The notes below the pieces were generated by a model. The model saw only the letters and a list, made by a program, of their open reading frames with translations. It made no database searches and was not told the DNA's origin. Both the position numbers and the translations under genes were made by a program. A DNA stretch of 28,238 nucleotides from Choristocarpus tenellus KU-1152 (Eukaryota > Phaeophyceae), in the NCBI GenBank assembly GCA_964200185.2, contig CAXNAD020000129.1, positions 1 to 28,238 of the forward strand, given 5' to 3'. Below, one piece after another: positions 1 to 11,369 of this stretch; positions within the stretch are counted from its first letter, which is position 1, and each line of letters begins with the position of its first letter.

Positions 1-1435
1 AAAAAATGGGGAGAAATATGGGGGGGGGGGGGGGTGGGGGGGGGGGAGGGGGGAAGCAGAAAAACGTCCTTAAGACTCACCGTCTAACCCTTAACCCTCA
101 CCGAGCCACACACTAAACGGAAAATAGTGAAAAAAAAGAAGCCCAGTGAGCTGATACACAATCCGTCGATGCTGAGTTACTCTTTTTCCCTTTCCCCCTT
201 GCCTTGCCACACACCTATTCTTCTGCGAGCCACCATCCCCAACAACAATCGGTCCTGCGTTCACCACTGAACGACTCTGAGACCGGAATGTCACCAGGCT
301 ATCAGATGGTCTGCGGTAGATTTGGGACCCCCCCACCGATCAAGAAGAGGGGAGGGAGGGGCGCAGGGTTTTCGGGCGAGAGAGTTGTCGAGGTAATTCA
401 GAAGGAGGTGGTTGGTGTTGAGGGAGGAAGTGTGGTTCGCTATTTTTTTTTTGTTCTCTTCTACCAAAAAAAAAAGACGTAAAGATGAGACAGGTCCTTG
501 TGACTATGCACTTTTTTTTTCTGTTCCACTGCTTGAGACCTGCTTACTCGCAAGGCGTTTGTTCTTGAAAAACTCGATCGAGCTCTGTGAAGAAGCTTGT
601 TTCTTGAGAAAAAAGGATGATCGGATAATGCTCTGAGGAGAGTCTTGTTTCTTGAGGAAGGAGGTAGAGCTAACTGGTGAACACGACTCTGCTACTTTGT
701 ATTTTGTAGGGTTAGGTACCATGAACACAAAAGGCAACAGAAGAGGACATCAATGCAAGAACCTTAGTGTCTCGTCCCCTTCGTTGTCTTGCTCCTGAGT
801 TAGTGTCTACCTGAAACCAAAGCTGTGTGTGACTTGCTGGCAATCCGGTGTGTATCTCACTTATTACATTCGGTGACAATTTACAGGAAACCGGTTTGTA
901 TGGCTATACTGGACAGAAAAACGGTTCAATCTACTCCGGCAGTCAACGCGTCACATGTTAGGTATTTATCTTTTGGTGAGGGGAACACGGACTCTTCTAT
1001 CTTGTCCCATCGTAAGTGTCAGCATCCGTCTCACACATGTATGGTTCAGTCAGTCATGAATGTTGGGCAACTGGAGTGTAGATTCTATGCATGAGAATGC
1101 AGTGGGATGGTCTATGGTTCAATGTGTCGCTTTTCTGGGAGGGAACAGAGGGAACAGGAGATTGTTCCAGCGCACAAATCCGTCCCATCCATTCTCCTTG
1201 AGATCTCTTTCACGAAGCAACATCAAACTTCCTGTTCTAAAATGTGTGCAGCTGCTTGGCAGTGTATTATGCAATGCTAAGCAAGGTTCAGCAACAACAC
1301 ACACTGTATCTCCTGCCCATTCTCCTACAAAAAACGTCACCGAACGGATGTTGGGATCTCATCCACAAAGGTTACATACCAGGTGAACAGGTGCAGTAAT
1401 TCCCTATATAGTCTCCACAACTCGATAGGAAGAGT
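1..1435. other. Gene-poor stretch with G-run and A/T-runs
   Basis: No gene is recognised here. Bases 17-57 are almost pure G, and further A and T runs occur near 430-520. The open frames are short, low-complexity and lack family motifs. The stretch near 590-665 contains two imperfect copies of a CTTGTTTCTTGAG word. The 3' end or UTR of the minus-strand DUF1499 gene probably extends into 1100-1435: a minus-strand open frame at 1119-1340 follows a good acceptor-like TTTTTTGTAG. I could not join it in phase to the DUF1499 exons. Confidence 0.5.
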
Positions 1436-2715
1436 TCAAACTTCTTTTATTGAAATAGGTTTACACCTGAGCAAGAACTCCAAGATATCCAAGCCATCTG
1501 GAGGGACAGCTGAGGGGCCGCTAGCCTTAAGGTACAGACCCTCATCATCCACTTCCAGCACCTTCAGTTGAGGGTCCGCCTTTACAGTGGCTGCCTGGTG
1601 TGTTGCAAAAAAAAGAAATATTAGGGAGAAAATACAAAAAAGTCACCTGTGGTCTTCTCCATGTGTAATCTGTAACAATAACAAGAGGTGGAACTGGAAC
1701 AGGTTTTCTACTTCAGTGGATTGTCTTTTGAGTGTGTATTGTCGACATGATACCCAAGGCAAAAACATTTTGCACGCAATGGGGTTTGAGAGAATATGTA
1801 GATGCAGCTCACTTGTAGCTCAACCTTTGTCATCCATTCGAAAGTTGTACAGGGTTGTTGGCAGTCAAGGTGAAAACTAACTTAGAGATCGGCAGGACTG
1901 AAAGGAGCTACCTGCTCACCAGTTTGTTGAAGGCTTCTTTTGCGTCAGCGGTATCCTCTTTGAACGACCAGGGGGCTCTGTACTTGCCGATGCTGACCTG
2001 AATGAGAATTAGAAAAGTGAGTATGAACTAGGTTGGCAGGACACACGTAGGAAGGTGTTTGTATAAAACAGGTTTCGAGATATTCCCGACACCTCACTTT
2101 TGTGTTCCTGTTTGGAACGTACATCTGTTGCACAAGCTTGGCGAGTTCCAAATTTTTAGTTGGGACATAACCAAGGTGGGGCATACTCGATCATGGGCGA
2201 GGACACTTGGTCATTTTGGAAGGGAGGTGACTCTATAACCGGAGTGCTCTGCAGGCGAGATAGGGCTTTGGCATGCCCTATGTTCATCCTTTACCTGTTT
2301 AAATGACGCGGTGCTGAGGCAGTTGCCTTCATTCGGGCATGCGGAGATGGTGTTTGGTGCTTCCGCCCTGGTCATTGACGCGCAAGCCGCTGACCCCACC
2401 AATGCCGTTACTGCCGAACGAAGAGCATCCCCACGAGATAATGGGCTTGAGGGCTGCCGAAGGTTGTAGGGGTGCCAGAAAACAGAGGAAATATCATTTT
2501 GGCCGAATTGCAGAAGTAGTACCATGGTCTGTGTGAGGGGTGAGCGACGAGCAGCATTGGGTAGTGAAGCATCACACCTCGGTTGACATGATGATGCGAC
2601 AACGCGGCAAGGCCACACACTTAGCCCCAGACACCCCATTCCATCCTCCTAGAAATCCGCTAACTCTCCCGAAGAGGTGGACCAACACAGCCAAAGGCAA
2701 ACCACATGACTTCAT
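1436..2715 (-). CDS. DUF1499 family protein with plastid/thylakoid presequence (4 exons, 3' end uncertain)
   Basis: The minus-strand exons are 2715-2578, 2453-2295, 1997-1920 and 1594-1467 or 1436. All three resolved introns are phase 0 with GT-AG ends (124, 297 and 325 bases). The protein starts MKSCGLPLAVLVHLFGRVSG|F, a signal peptide followed by Phe, as in heterokont bipartite plastid presequences. Exon 2 then carries SRGDALRSAVTALVGSAACA, a lumenal-targeting-like hydrophobic segment. The DUF1499 domain follows: ACPNEGNCLSTAS (the CPxxxNCxST signature), KYRAPWSF, a helix EDTADAKEAFNKL, then VLEVDDEGLYLKA and DILEFLL. DUF1499 proteins have no established reaction. The family usually continues with an RSxSR strand and a final helix, and these are missing in the read-through version, which stops at 1438-1436 after 177 residues. 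A splice donor AG|GTGTAA sits right after EFLLR, so a further exon may exist. Family and first three exons are well supported; the C-terminus is not. Confidence 0.8.
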
Positions 2716-2895
2716 GATGGGATGACAAGTTACTGATGTTCTTGTCATGTTTAACATGTGTGCTGGCGTTTTGAATGGTCTGGGGAAGGCATGTTTCATG
2801 TCAAATTTAGGTGTTGACTACAACACAGGTTCATCGCAGACCGGGACATGGTTATGCGACACACCATGGGAGCGGTTAGACCATCTCGTGGAACA
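2716..2895. promoter_or_regulatory. Short divergent intergenic region, putative bidirectional promoter
   Basis: Only about 180 bases separate the start codons of the minus-strand DUF1499 gene and the plus-strand YchF gene. The gap is about 130 bases if YchF starts at the in-frame ATG at 2848. Both transcription starts must lie here or inside 5' exons. I see no TATA box or other motif I can name. The call rests only on geometry. Confidence 0.4.
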
Positions 2896-5800
2896 ATGAG
2901 GTGCATGGCCGCATCTTTATTGTTGTCGGGTGCACGCACCTTGGCCTTCAAGTCTCCGATTACCATATGGGGGGTCAAGGGTGAGATTTCCTGTCTTGCA
3001 CCTGCTAAACCCTCGTCTGGTCTTGAGAGGCCTACCATTCATAAACGATATTTCCTTGAACGCCCTTCTCTCTGCTACCAGTTGCCCATCGGGCCCCGAG
3101 CTTGCCCGGAGGTAGCATGAGGCGCGATTGCCACACAAACGTGCCGCTGTCCATGAAGCTTAAGACAGGCATCGTTGGCCTACCAAATGTTGGAAAGAGC
3201 ACACTCTTCAACGCCGTAACGGAGCAGCAGAGTGCCATGTGTGCCAACTATCCCTTCGCTACGATAGAACCCAATGTGGGTGTCGTCGCTGTACCTGACG
3301 CTCGGTAAGAGAAGAGAGAGTGGTTGGCGACATAGTCAAGGTGCCATACATGGGATCAGAGTCAAACCCGTAGGAAGAGCTCGACCGTTCCACGGTCACA
3401 GCTAGAATCTTCAGCAGTATATGTGTACCCAGCTTGGCTGAGTTAAAGTGCAGGAATGCCAAAGTGTATGTTGTGTTGCCTAATCTCATTCAATATCCCA
3501 ACCCTCCTGGGCAGGCTAAATGTCCTACGGGACATCAACAATTCTGTTAAAGTCATTCCTAGCACCCTCGACTTTTACGACATCGCGGGGCTTGTCAAGG
3601 TATGTTTGTTGGTGCTTGGACCGTTTTCCATGCGGTAAATGGAGATCTCGAGCGCGGAATGCTCCATATTTTCATAAGATGTTCTCCCCCACTTATCTTA
3701 AGCCACGTGCATTCTTGCACGGGCTTGCGCTATGGAAGCTAACACGAACCTTCATGGGTGAACTGACCCTCCCTTGATTACAGGGTTTCTAATTCACACC
3801 TAAACCCTGACACAGACCTCCTTCCATCTGCCATTTGCATATTATTATACGCTAACTTCCTAGGGGGCGAGCAAGGGCGAAGGCCTGGGTAACCAGTTCC
3901 TAGCGAACATCAGGGAGTGCGATGCTATAGTGCATGGTAAGGGGAAAAGATGGACATGAGAGTGAGGATTAAGGGGAGTTACACATAAAATTGCTGTCAT
4001 GGTGCATGCTCTCATAATGCAGGAAGATGGATAATTCAGACTGGTACAAGAACTCTCCAGGAGAACTGATATCTGGTTCATCTATATGCCTGCCTCCCCA
4101 TTTCCTCCATCCAACCCCATCAGTTTGATTTTGATATCCTCTGTAGCTTTGTTCGGGTATAAACAAAAATTGACCTCTCTCACCATCAATGTCCTGTAAA
4201 ACTACACGACAAGTGGTTCGATGCTTTGAGGATTCTGATATCATCCATGTCGAGGGCAGTGTGGATCCTGTTCGTGACATTGAGACAATCAACATTGAAT
4301 TGGCCCTCGCAGATTTGGCACAGGTGTGAATAATAGTGGTTAATTCAGCCTCAGAAATGTGACATCATTTCATTTTTATAGGTAGCGTCCTTACAAGAAG
4401 TGCAGGTTGTCAGCATTTTGTGACTTGTCAGAGCTGATGCTCGAAGAACGTTGTACTGGTAGAGGAGTGAAACCGGTCTGGGATTGTTGTGTGTGTCTCA
4501 TTTGTTTTGGAGTGATCCTCTATGGCAGAATGAGATGGTGTCCTAGCACTCGTGAGATGCAATAAGGGATACGATGTTTTTCAAACGTTCTATCTATCAC
4601 TTTCACAACTCCTGCGACCCCGTTCCTCGTAAGGTTGAAAAACGATTGCAGAAGGCGTCCAAGGATAAGAAGGCCACGGCTCAAGAGAAGTCGGGCCTTG
4701 CCAAGCTCCTCAAGGCCCTAGAGAACGGTGAGTCCAGCTGCTCACTTTTCCCTCCCCTCCTTCTTGCCCATCATTCCGTGCAATATTGTTGAGCCTGTGA
4801 GCCCCCATGCCTGCCTCCTTGTCCCACACATTCTGGAACATATCACACCGCCGGTAACTGCTGCTGCTGACCCTCACCCTCACACTAGGAGATCCTGTTC
4901 GTTCAGTAGAGCTGACTGATGAGGAAGCGGTGGCGACTGCAACGCTGGGGCTCCTGACAGCCAAGAAGGTAATCTACGCAGCAAACGTTGCTGACACCGA
5001 TCTGGCTAGTGGCAACGCCTTTGTGGATAGTGTGAGGTGAGTGGGGGTTGTGCGCAGCATTGCTCTCGGGTCTTGGAATTTTGTGTGTGGCAAGTCAGCA
5101 GGTTCATTTTAGCACTCCAATCTATGAGGGCTTTTTCAGAGTCAAAGGTAGGTGAATTGAATTTAGGGTATTTGGTACACAGGAGGTGACTTCAGACTGG
5201 ATTTTTTTTTCTCTAGTGTTGCTGTTAGGTGTGGAGCTGCCTCCCCCAAAGCATTACCTTCACCAGCAGTATTATCCGCCTGTCCCCCCTCTATCCACGT
5301 GTCTTGTGCTTGCGTTCTTGCTATGTTGATGTGGCCCTGGCTGTAAGGGATCATGTGGTAGATGAGGGGGCGGCAGTGGTTGTGGTGTCAGCTCAGGTGG
5401 AATCTGAGTTGGTGGAGCTTGGGGGGGATGATCGACAAGAATTCCTGGAGTCATTAGGTGAGATATGATCTCTGCATGTTGCATTTAGTAGGAGTCCAGC
5501 ACGCCATGAGCTGCAAGCAAGCATATCACTAGGGGGATACTGTGCAGTAGTTGCTAGTGTTAATAGTAGTAGTAGACATTTATATTACAATGTTGATTTT
5601 GTGTAGAACTCTATGTGGAAGAAAGCAGTGCACTTTATTACACTATTTTCGTGACCTCAGCGCTGCGTATGTTCCTGCGTCTAAATTGTGAGAGATGTTT
5701 CGTGTACAAATTGGGGCTGGGATTGCTAATCCTTTGAAGTATTATTTTGTCTGCTGCAAGTGGTTGGAACAAGGACGATGGAAACTTGAGGGTGGGGAAG

Positions 5801-7531
5801 GATGCCTTCAAGGAGGATGCGTCTCTGTATCATTTGGAAGCTACATATATGGAGGATGGTTATGGGTACCAGAGTTCAACATTTTTTTTTCACCTGGGAT
5901 GTTCATGGTCAGGGACTGCGTGCCGGTGTCCTTGCCAAAGCAAGTGGGCAAAATCAATTTGCTCTTTCATTTTCTGTCACTCTGTTTATTATCCCAAACA
6001 ACAAAAGTGCTATTCGGGTCCATTTTCTTGTTTCTTTTTTTTTTAATGTGTGCCTGGCTGTTGTCATAGCGCTTCCATCGTCTGTGATTAAGACATTAAA
6101 ATGAGACCAGTTTGAACCGGCGTTCCAGAAAAAATGAGCGTTCGACACTATTTGCTATTCTATGCTCACCCTTTTTCCCGGGCAGTGCCAGATGGAACCC
6201 GTCACCCCTATGTGACCCTGTTATCTTGGTGTGCTTTCCTTGGTATTTGTGGCTCTTCACTTCTGAAATTGTGATCCTTGCTGCGCTCGATAGGTGTGAC
6301 GGAGGAGACAAGTGGCCTCCGAGCGCTGGTCTCGTCTGCCTACGATGTCTTGGGTCTGCAGACTTACTTCACCTCAGGGGAGACAGAGACTAAGGCTTGG
6401 ACAATTCGCAAGGGCTGGACTGCCCCACAGGCAGCAGGGGTGATACACAGTGACTTTGAGAGGTGAGGGAAGAGAGGTGCAATAATTGGAAATATGTGTC
6501 CTTTGTGAGTGGGAGCAGTAATTTGTTGTTTGTTGACTGGATTGGGAAAACAAGGTTGGACATGCTCTTCTACTCTTGTACTGTTGTTCATTTAACACAG
6601 CAAATAGGGTGACTTTGATATGATCTATTTCTACACAGATCGATTCTGTGTTTATTGCCCTTCCAACGATTTGTGAAAGGAACGTTGGACTTGTTGAGAT
6701 GGTGATGTAGATGGCAATGTACAAAACATCTCGCTGTTGTGAATTCTTGTAGCTATTAGTGCTCTGGGGTAATACCTCTTGAATTGCGTTCAATGCCTTT
6801 AGTTGTACTCTGTATTGACAAGTGCACTTGGGTTTTCCTCTGTACTGTGCCAGCACGACTGGCTCTCAGTACCTACCCATCATCATTATCTACCCTGTGC
6901 TGTCCGTGATTGTTGCACCAAGGCCCTATCCTTATCATATGGTTTTGTGCTTATGTCCAGTGCATTCGTGGTCATACAAGATAATCAGGCATGGTTGTCA
7001 ATTCAACCTGTTGCAAAATGTTAGCAGCAGAGATGACTCCTCTCTGGTTTCTAAATTGGATTGAATGATTGGAATTGTGCCTGCAGAAGCTATGGTTCGG
7101 ATGGCTTGGCGGAAGGGCAGTGCACCACATGCTGAGTTCCAATCGGGTGTGCAAAGAGGTTTGCATGCTTATGTGGGGGAAGGATCACCCCCAAACCTAT
7201 TCCCTATTTGTGGCAGATTGTTACACCATTGTGATGTAGGTGTAATTGAACCCCCTATCTGTGTGTACCACTTCACATCGCTCCTCTCACCTGTATGACT
7301 GGTGTACCTCACCTTAAACCATGTTCCTACCAATACTATTTTGTTCCTACAATTGCCCATTGCCTCTAATAAAAATCCAGGGGTTTCATCCGAGCAGAGG
7401 CAATAGGATACGAGGCACTGGTGGATTGTGGCAGTGAAAAGGCGGCAAAGGAAAAAGGCCTTCTGCGCAGTGAGGGCAAGGAATATGTAGTCCAGGAGGG
7501 AGATGTCCTCCATTTCCGCTTTAATGTTTGA
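2896..7531 (+). CDS. ychF: YchF/OLA1-family P-loop NTPase, plastid-targeted form (10 exons)
   Basis: Exons: 2896-2980, 3082-3304, 3515-3599, 3864-3936, 4214-4323, 4634-4727, 4889-5036, 5348-5457, 6294-6462 and 7381-7531. They total 1248 bases, 415 residues plus stop, and every GT-AG junction keeps phase. YchF is a ribosome-associated TRAFAC NTPase that usually prefers ATP. Residues 1-52 are an extension beginning [18 protein letters not shown], a signal peptide ending in Ala-Phe, which suggests a secondary-plastid presequence. From Met53 the protein is 363 residues, the bacterial YchF length. Seen motifs are the P-loop GLPNVGKST (61-69), G3 DIAGLVKGA, G4-position NVAD, then SAQVESEL, and a C-terminal TGS domain with [33 protein letters not shown] and the ending [11 protein letters not shown]. 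An alternative upstream ATG at 2848 is in frame. The first intron has an excellent pyrimidine tract (TTCTCTCTGCTACCAG). Introns 8 and 9 (836 and 918 bases) hold no gene I can recognise. Confidence 0.96.
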
Positions 7532-8413
7532 GAACTGCTGCTGAGACATTGGTGTTTCTTCCATTCTGTGGAGGAGACCTGAGGCAGGACCCTGCAGGCA
7601 TCGCATGTTTGGAAGAGTGCACCATCGTGACTTGGAATGCATTGTTTCCCGCCTCTGTATCAAGCAATAGAGATGAAAAACTAAATTATCAATGTGAAAG
7701 CTCACAAGAAGAGTCGGTAAACAAAGGAGCTCAGGAGACTTGGCTGGAACAATTAACATTGCACTGAGATAAGTAATGTGCGCAAGGTGATGAGGTGCCC
7801 TTTAAGCCTTTACATCAGGTCTGCAGTCGGCCTACAGCCCAGCCCCTTTACATCTCTGATTACCCTGCTGGTCCTGGCTCCGACAGTTGACACATACTCT
7901 ACGTGAGGAGTGCGAAAAATAAAATAAAAAAAGTCGCCTAATTTGGATGTTTGTAAATCTCGGTTTTATCCTCTGTTTCCCTGATCTTTTTTTGGTTTCT
8001 CCCCCACAATTATTTATTGTCAGCATTGCTGGCAAATGGTTGCCTCTTTCCGATTCTACTTGTCAAAATTGCGTAACATGTAGGGTTTTTTCTCAATGCC
8101 GAAAAAGGGAACAAAATTCAAACTAATCGTGATGTCAGAATTAGAGGCGAACTATCTCGTATTATTCTTATATTTCCTTCCTCTCCATTATTATTGTTTT
8201 ATGTTCTCCACGACTCTCGGAATAGAAAGCAAAAGGTTCGACTGTGAAAATGATATTTTTTTGTGGGAAAAAATCTTTCTTGCATCCTTTCTTTTCCTGA
8301 ACTTGGTCGTGGGACACAACACCGCCCACCATGCTCCATGGTCAAGTATTCAAAAACATGTGGGTTGTGTTTTTCTAAACATACAGGAAAAACCAAAGTA
8401 GAAATGGGTACCT
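7532..8413. other. YchF 3' region and unassigned intergenic DNA
   Basis: This presumably begins with the YchF 3' untranslated region. An A-rich AATAAAATAAAA stretch near 7918-7930 could serve polyadenylation. The remaining open frames (for example near 8096-8401) are AT-rich, hydrophobic by composition and match nothing I recognise. Confidence 0.4.
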
Positions 8414-8664
8414 GAGCCGTAAACCAATGGAGAGGAAGGCAGGTTTGGAATCTTTTGCATTCTAAGCCATCTTCCTTACCCTATGCAAAACACTCTATGT
8501 GTACATTAGTGTACGCAAAATTGATATTCCTACTTCTTTCCACATACAAAATATGTCACAATGATTCATTCAGGAAAGGTTCTTACTACAATTGTACAGA
8601 ATAGTACATTTTTCCCTTTGATCCTAAAAATGCAACCCTGCCTATTTCTCAGTTGGTTTGACTC
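8414..8664 (-). mobile_element. MITE-like inverted-repeat element, copy A
   Basis: The ends are GAGCCGTAAACCAATGGAGA and the complementary CTCAGTTGGTTTGACTC, an imperfect terminal inverted repeat. The interior matches copies at 15849-16113 and 15152-15410 in reverse orientation. Examples are TTTTGCATTCTAAGCCA against its complement in copy D, and the GATCCTAAAAATGCAACCCTG end. It has no coding capacity. No convincing target-site duplication is visible. Confidence 0.75.
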
Positions 8665-8856
8665 ACCGTACAATAGAAGAAATGGGTTCTTATCTCTCCG
8701 CAGGGTCACAAAACCAGATATTGCAAAAAAACACAGATATTCATGTATGTAGATGTGTGGGGTGAGAGGGTGAAGATAGAGGAAGTTGAAGGTGTTCAAC
8801 TATCCCACACTGGATCCGTGGATTTTATGGTGCTTTAAAGAAGGACAAACACTACT

Positions 8857-9153
8857 TGATGTAGATGAACAGAGCCCATATTACAAGGGTCTTTATGGTC
8901 TCGATTCCGCTGACTGAGCATGTAGATGAGACTACCCTAAACCACCATATTATTATTCTACAGTGTGGGGTTTGTAATCGTACACACTAATTACTATGAA
9001 TCACTTATTTACTTGTCTTAACTATAGGAAGTGTGTCTTGAACATGATATAAAAACCAATCAACACTATGAGTCAGTACATAAAATATATCTGTCACTAG
9101 CTCTTCATCCTATTATCTAATCCACCAGTGGTGTCTATAGTGTATCAGCAGCA
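8857..9153 (-). repeat. LTR of gag-only retrotransposon (3' LTR in gag orientation)
   Basis: About 297 bases beginning TGATGTAG and ending CAGCAGCA on the plus strand, so TG...CA on either strand. They are repeated nearly identically, with scattered substitutions and small indels, at 11646-11944. The shared block may extend by a few bases on each side. In the gag (minus) orientation, the purine-rich GGATGGGAGAG just internal to this copy (9162-9176 on the plus strand) resembles a polypurine tract. That makes this the 3' LTR. Confidence 0.85.
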
Positions 9154-9335
9154 ATATTTACACTCTCCCATCCTGCGCAGACACTATACACCCTTAGAAT
9201 CTACTTCCCTGAAAACTACAGAAACAAAACTTTTGCCAACTCTCTCAAAAACAATGCTATAAATATACCCAATCAATGGTGACATTGGTTCTGTGCAAGT
9301 ACAAAAACTCAGTTATCAATTCTAAACCGTCATCC

Positions 9336-9865
9336 TACTGCAGCCTCCAGTGAAAACATCACGGGTTATTTTCTCCTGCAAGTCCTCTGTGATGTCCCAT
9401 TGCGTCTCCCATAATCCATGAAATGGCAAGGTCCTTAGTGATACATCCAGCGTCTCCTACTATCCACGAAACCTGCCTAGTACATCACTACTGCAGATCA
9501 CTGGAACACATATCCTACCTCACATCTACCTCCCTATGGTAGCCTCCAGTTGAAACATTAAGGTGTATTTTCTCCTGCAAGTCCTTAGCTATGTCCCATT
9601 GCGTCTCCCATAATCCATGAAATGGCAAGGTCCTTAGCAATACATCCAGCATCTCCTACAATCAACAAAACTTCCCTAGTACATCACCACTACAAATCTT
9701 CGGAACAAAGTAATATGGTGGAACTGTCACTTCCCACCTATCCTATCACAATCTCTACAAACACATCCTAGGGTGTCTTCTACTGTGGGTTCTTGGCCAT
9801 ACCAAAATGCGCCTCCCACGATCCTGGAAATATTCCTAGTGTCGCGCCTAAAGTGAATGTTTGGA
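9336..9865. repeat. About 200-bp direct repeat, three copies, the last degenerate
   Basis: Blocks starting near 9341 and 9542 share long near-identical stretches, such as GTCCCATTGCGTCTCCCATA and ATGAAATGGCAAGGTCCTTA. They also share CTAGTACATCAC near their ends. A third block from about 9750 retains GCGYCTCCCAYRATCC- and TTTTCTCC-like pieces at the same spacing. The repeat lies in the non-coding interior of the LTR element, between the 3' LTR and gag. I do not see an open frame through it. Confidence 0.7.
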
Positions 9866-10192
9866 AAAGAGTAGTACTAATCAAGTGACTTATCACTGAA
9901 ATACCATACACACAAACACGAGAAAACCCTCTCCCTGACGTTCATAGCCCTTCTATCTAAAGTCAGTCTGCATATAACACCACAGCTATCACATGACTAC
10001 AGTGGTTATGCACCAAAATACACAAGAGATGGGGGACAGACTCAAATTAAAACATTTGGAAAGACAAACACAAAAGAAGACAAGTCATAGAGAATAACGA
10101 TCATATTCACCAAAATAAGAGCCGACGAATCCTTCTAACCTTTCCATGCTATCAGCAAGATCCTCTTGATTCGAGGACGGAGGTGAAGCTGC

Positions 10193-11121
10193 CTACATCA
10201 TATTAGCATACTTGTCCGCTTTTCTTGGGGGCTTCCTGGTCTTTTCCCTTGCCCAAAGGGTCAGGGGACATTTATCATAGTCATGTCCGATCCCCCAGCA
10301 CCTTGAGGATCTTCCATCTCTATCTTCATCTTCCCCCATTCTTGCAGAGGCACCTGCTTGTCGTCCCCTGTCCAGGTTGGGGCAGTCACCTCTCACGTGG
10401 CCATCTCTCCCACGCAAGTAACAGACTATGCACACCTTCCCGCGACCCTTTCTGCCTGAAAATTCCTTTCCCGCACTAGCAATCAAAGCATGGCTACTAC
10501 CAGTGGTCTTGCCCATGTTAATCGCCTGCAGGTCCTTGAATCTCGCCACCATCTTCTCCACATCCTGCACCGTATTGGTCTCCCCAAAGTCTATGAAGCT
10601 CTTGACTTTGGAGTAATTTCCCCCCAGCTTGTTGAGGATAGTAGCTACCTTCATCCCTTCTGTGATGACCTCGCCCATTGACTCCAGTCTCATAGTTAGT
10701 TGCGACAGTTCTGTAAGACCTGGAGATGGGTCCTTCCTGTCATCAAAAGTCAGATGACCAAGCTCCTGGTGTACATGCCTGGCCTCCTGACAGATTTTTT
10801 GCATAAACACTGCATCAAGAAGGGCGCGCTCCCTGCGTTTGGAGACCCAGGTGAGATAAATATATGCAGGGCTCGGTCGTGTAGCATTAACAGCATCGGT
10901 TGCCACGCCTTCCTCGCCCGCTTAGTTGCCAGTTGGAGCTCCGTGTTGCTCCCCATATCAGGAACAGGTACTGCTGGAGGTCGCTCCATATCTTCATCTT
11001 CATCACTCTGCGAATTTAGCGATTCGGTGTCCACTGCCCAGATGGGCCCCCCACAAATAATGTCAGGTCCAAGAAGAGCTGTCACACTGTCATGAACACC
11101 GAGCGTGACCTGAGCCCTCAC
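10193..11121 (-). pseudogene. Copia-type gag (UBN2-like capsid plus zinc knuckles), frameshifted
   Basis: Two overlapping minus-strand frames, 11121-10750 and 10906-10193, look like one gag broken by a frameshift near 10860-10880. The upstream frame has an acidic stretch and the ATKRARKAWQPMLLMLHDRA segment, typical of the start of the copia gag (UBN2) domain. The downstream frame continues with LTMRLESMGEVITEGMKVAT and ILNKLGGNYSKVKSF, the conserved middle of that domain. Near the C-terminus come two degenerate zinc knuckles, CIVC-x7-H-x4-C and a CWGIGHDYDKC that lacks its first Cys. A fragment of this region occurs inverted at 11191-11249. A diverged copy of its 5' part lies at about 11370-11550. 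Confidence 0.8.
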
Positions 11122-11190
11122 AGCAAAGGATTAGAAGTCTTCGCCCAGCTTTCCGGCAAACGTGGGGAGTGATGCAATCTTGGCAGGTCA

Positions 11191-11249
11191 TCTCCAGGTC
11201 TTACAGAACTGTCGCGACTAACTACGAGACTGGAGTCAATGGGCGAGGT
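11191..11249 (+). repeat. Inverted duplicate of a gag segment
   Basis: This 59-base block is the reverse complement of 10668-10726 inside gag, with about three mismatches. It encodes, on the plus strand, the same segment that gag encodes on the minus strand. It lies between two direct copies of the gag 5' region. Confidence 0.85.
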
Positions 11250-11369
11250 TATTCTAAGGGTGTATAGTGTCTGCACAGCGAGGGAGAGTGTTCGTAAATA
11301 GTGCTGCTGATACAGTTGGCACACTGTCTCCTAATGTTACCGTGACTGCTGAAGCACTCACGCACTATC

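Noticed and set aside
2848-3120. Separate 90-residue protein
   Set aside because: Its first part is YchF exon 1 (presequence). The rest reads through a 101-base intron with a strong donor and acceptor, so it is not an independent gene.
5695-6104. Overlapping plus-strand open frames of about 100-124 residues
   Set aside because: They fall inside YchF intron 8, are Phe-rich from T-runs, lack motifs, and overlap each other in two frames.
7169-7759. 196-residue minus-strand open frame
   Set aside because: It lies antisense to the last YchF exon and its 3' region, has no recognisable motif, and the plus strand clearly codes the YchF C-terminus here.
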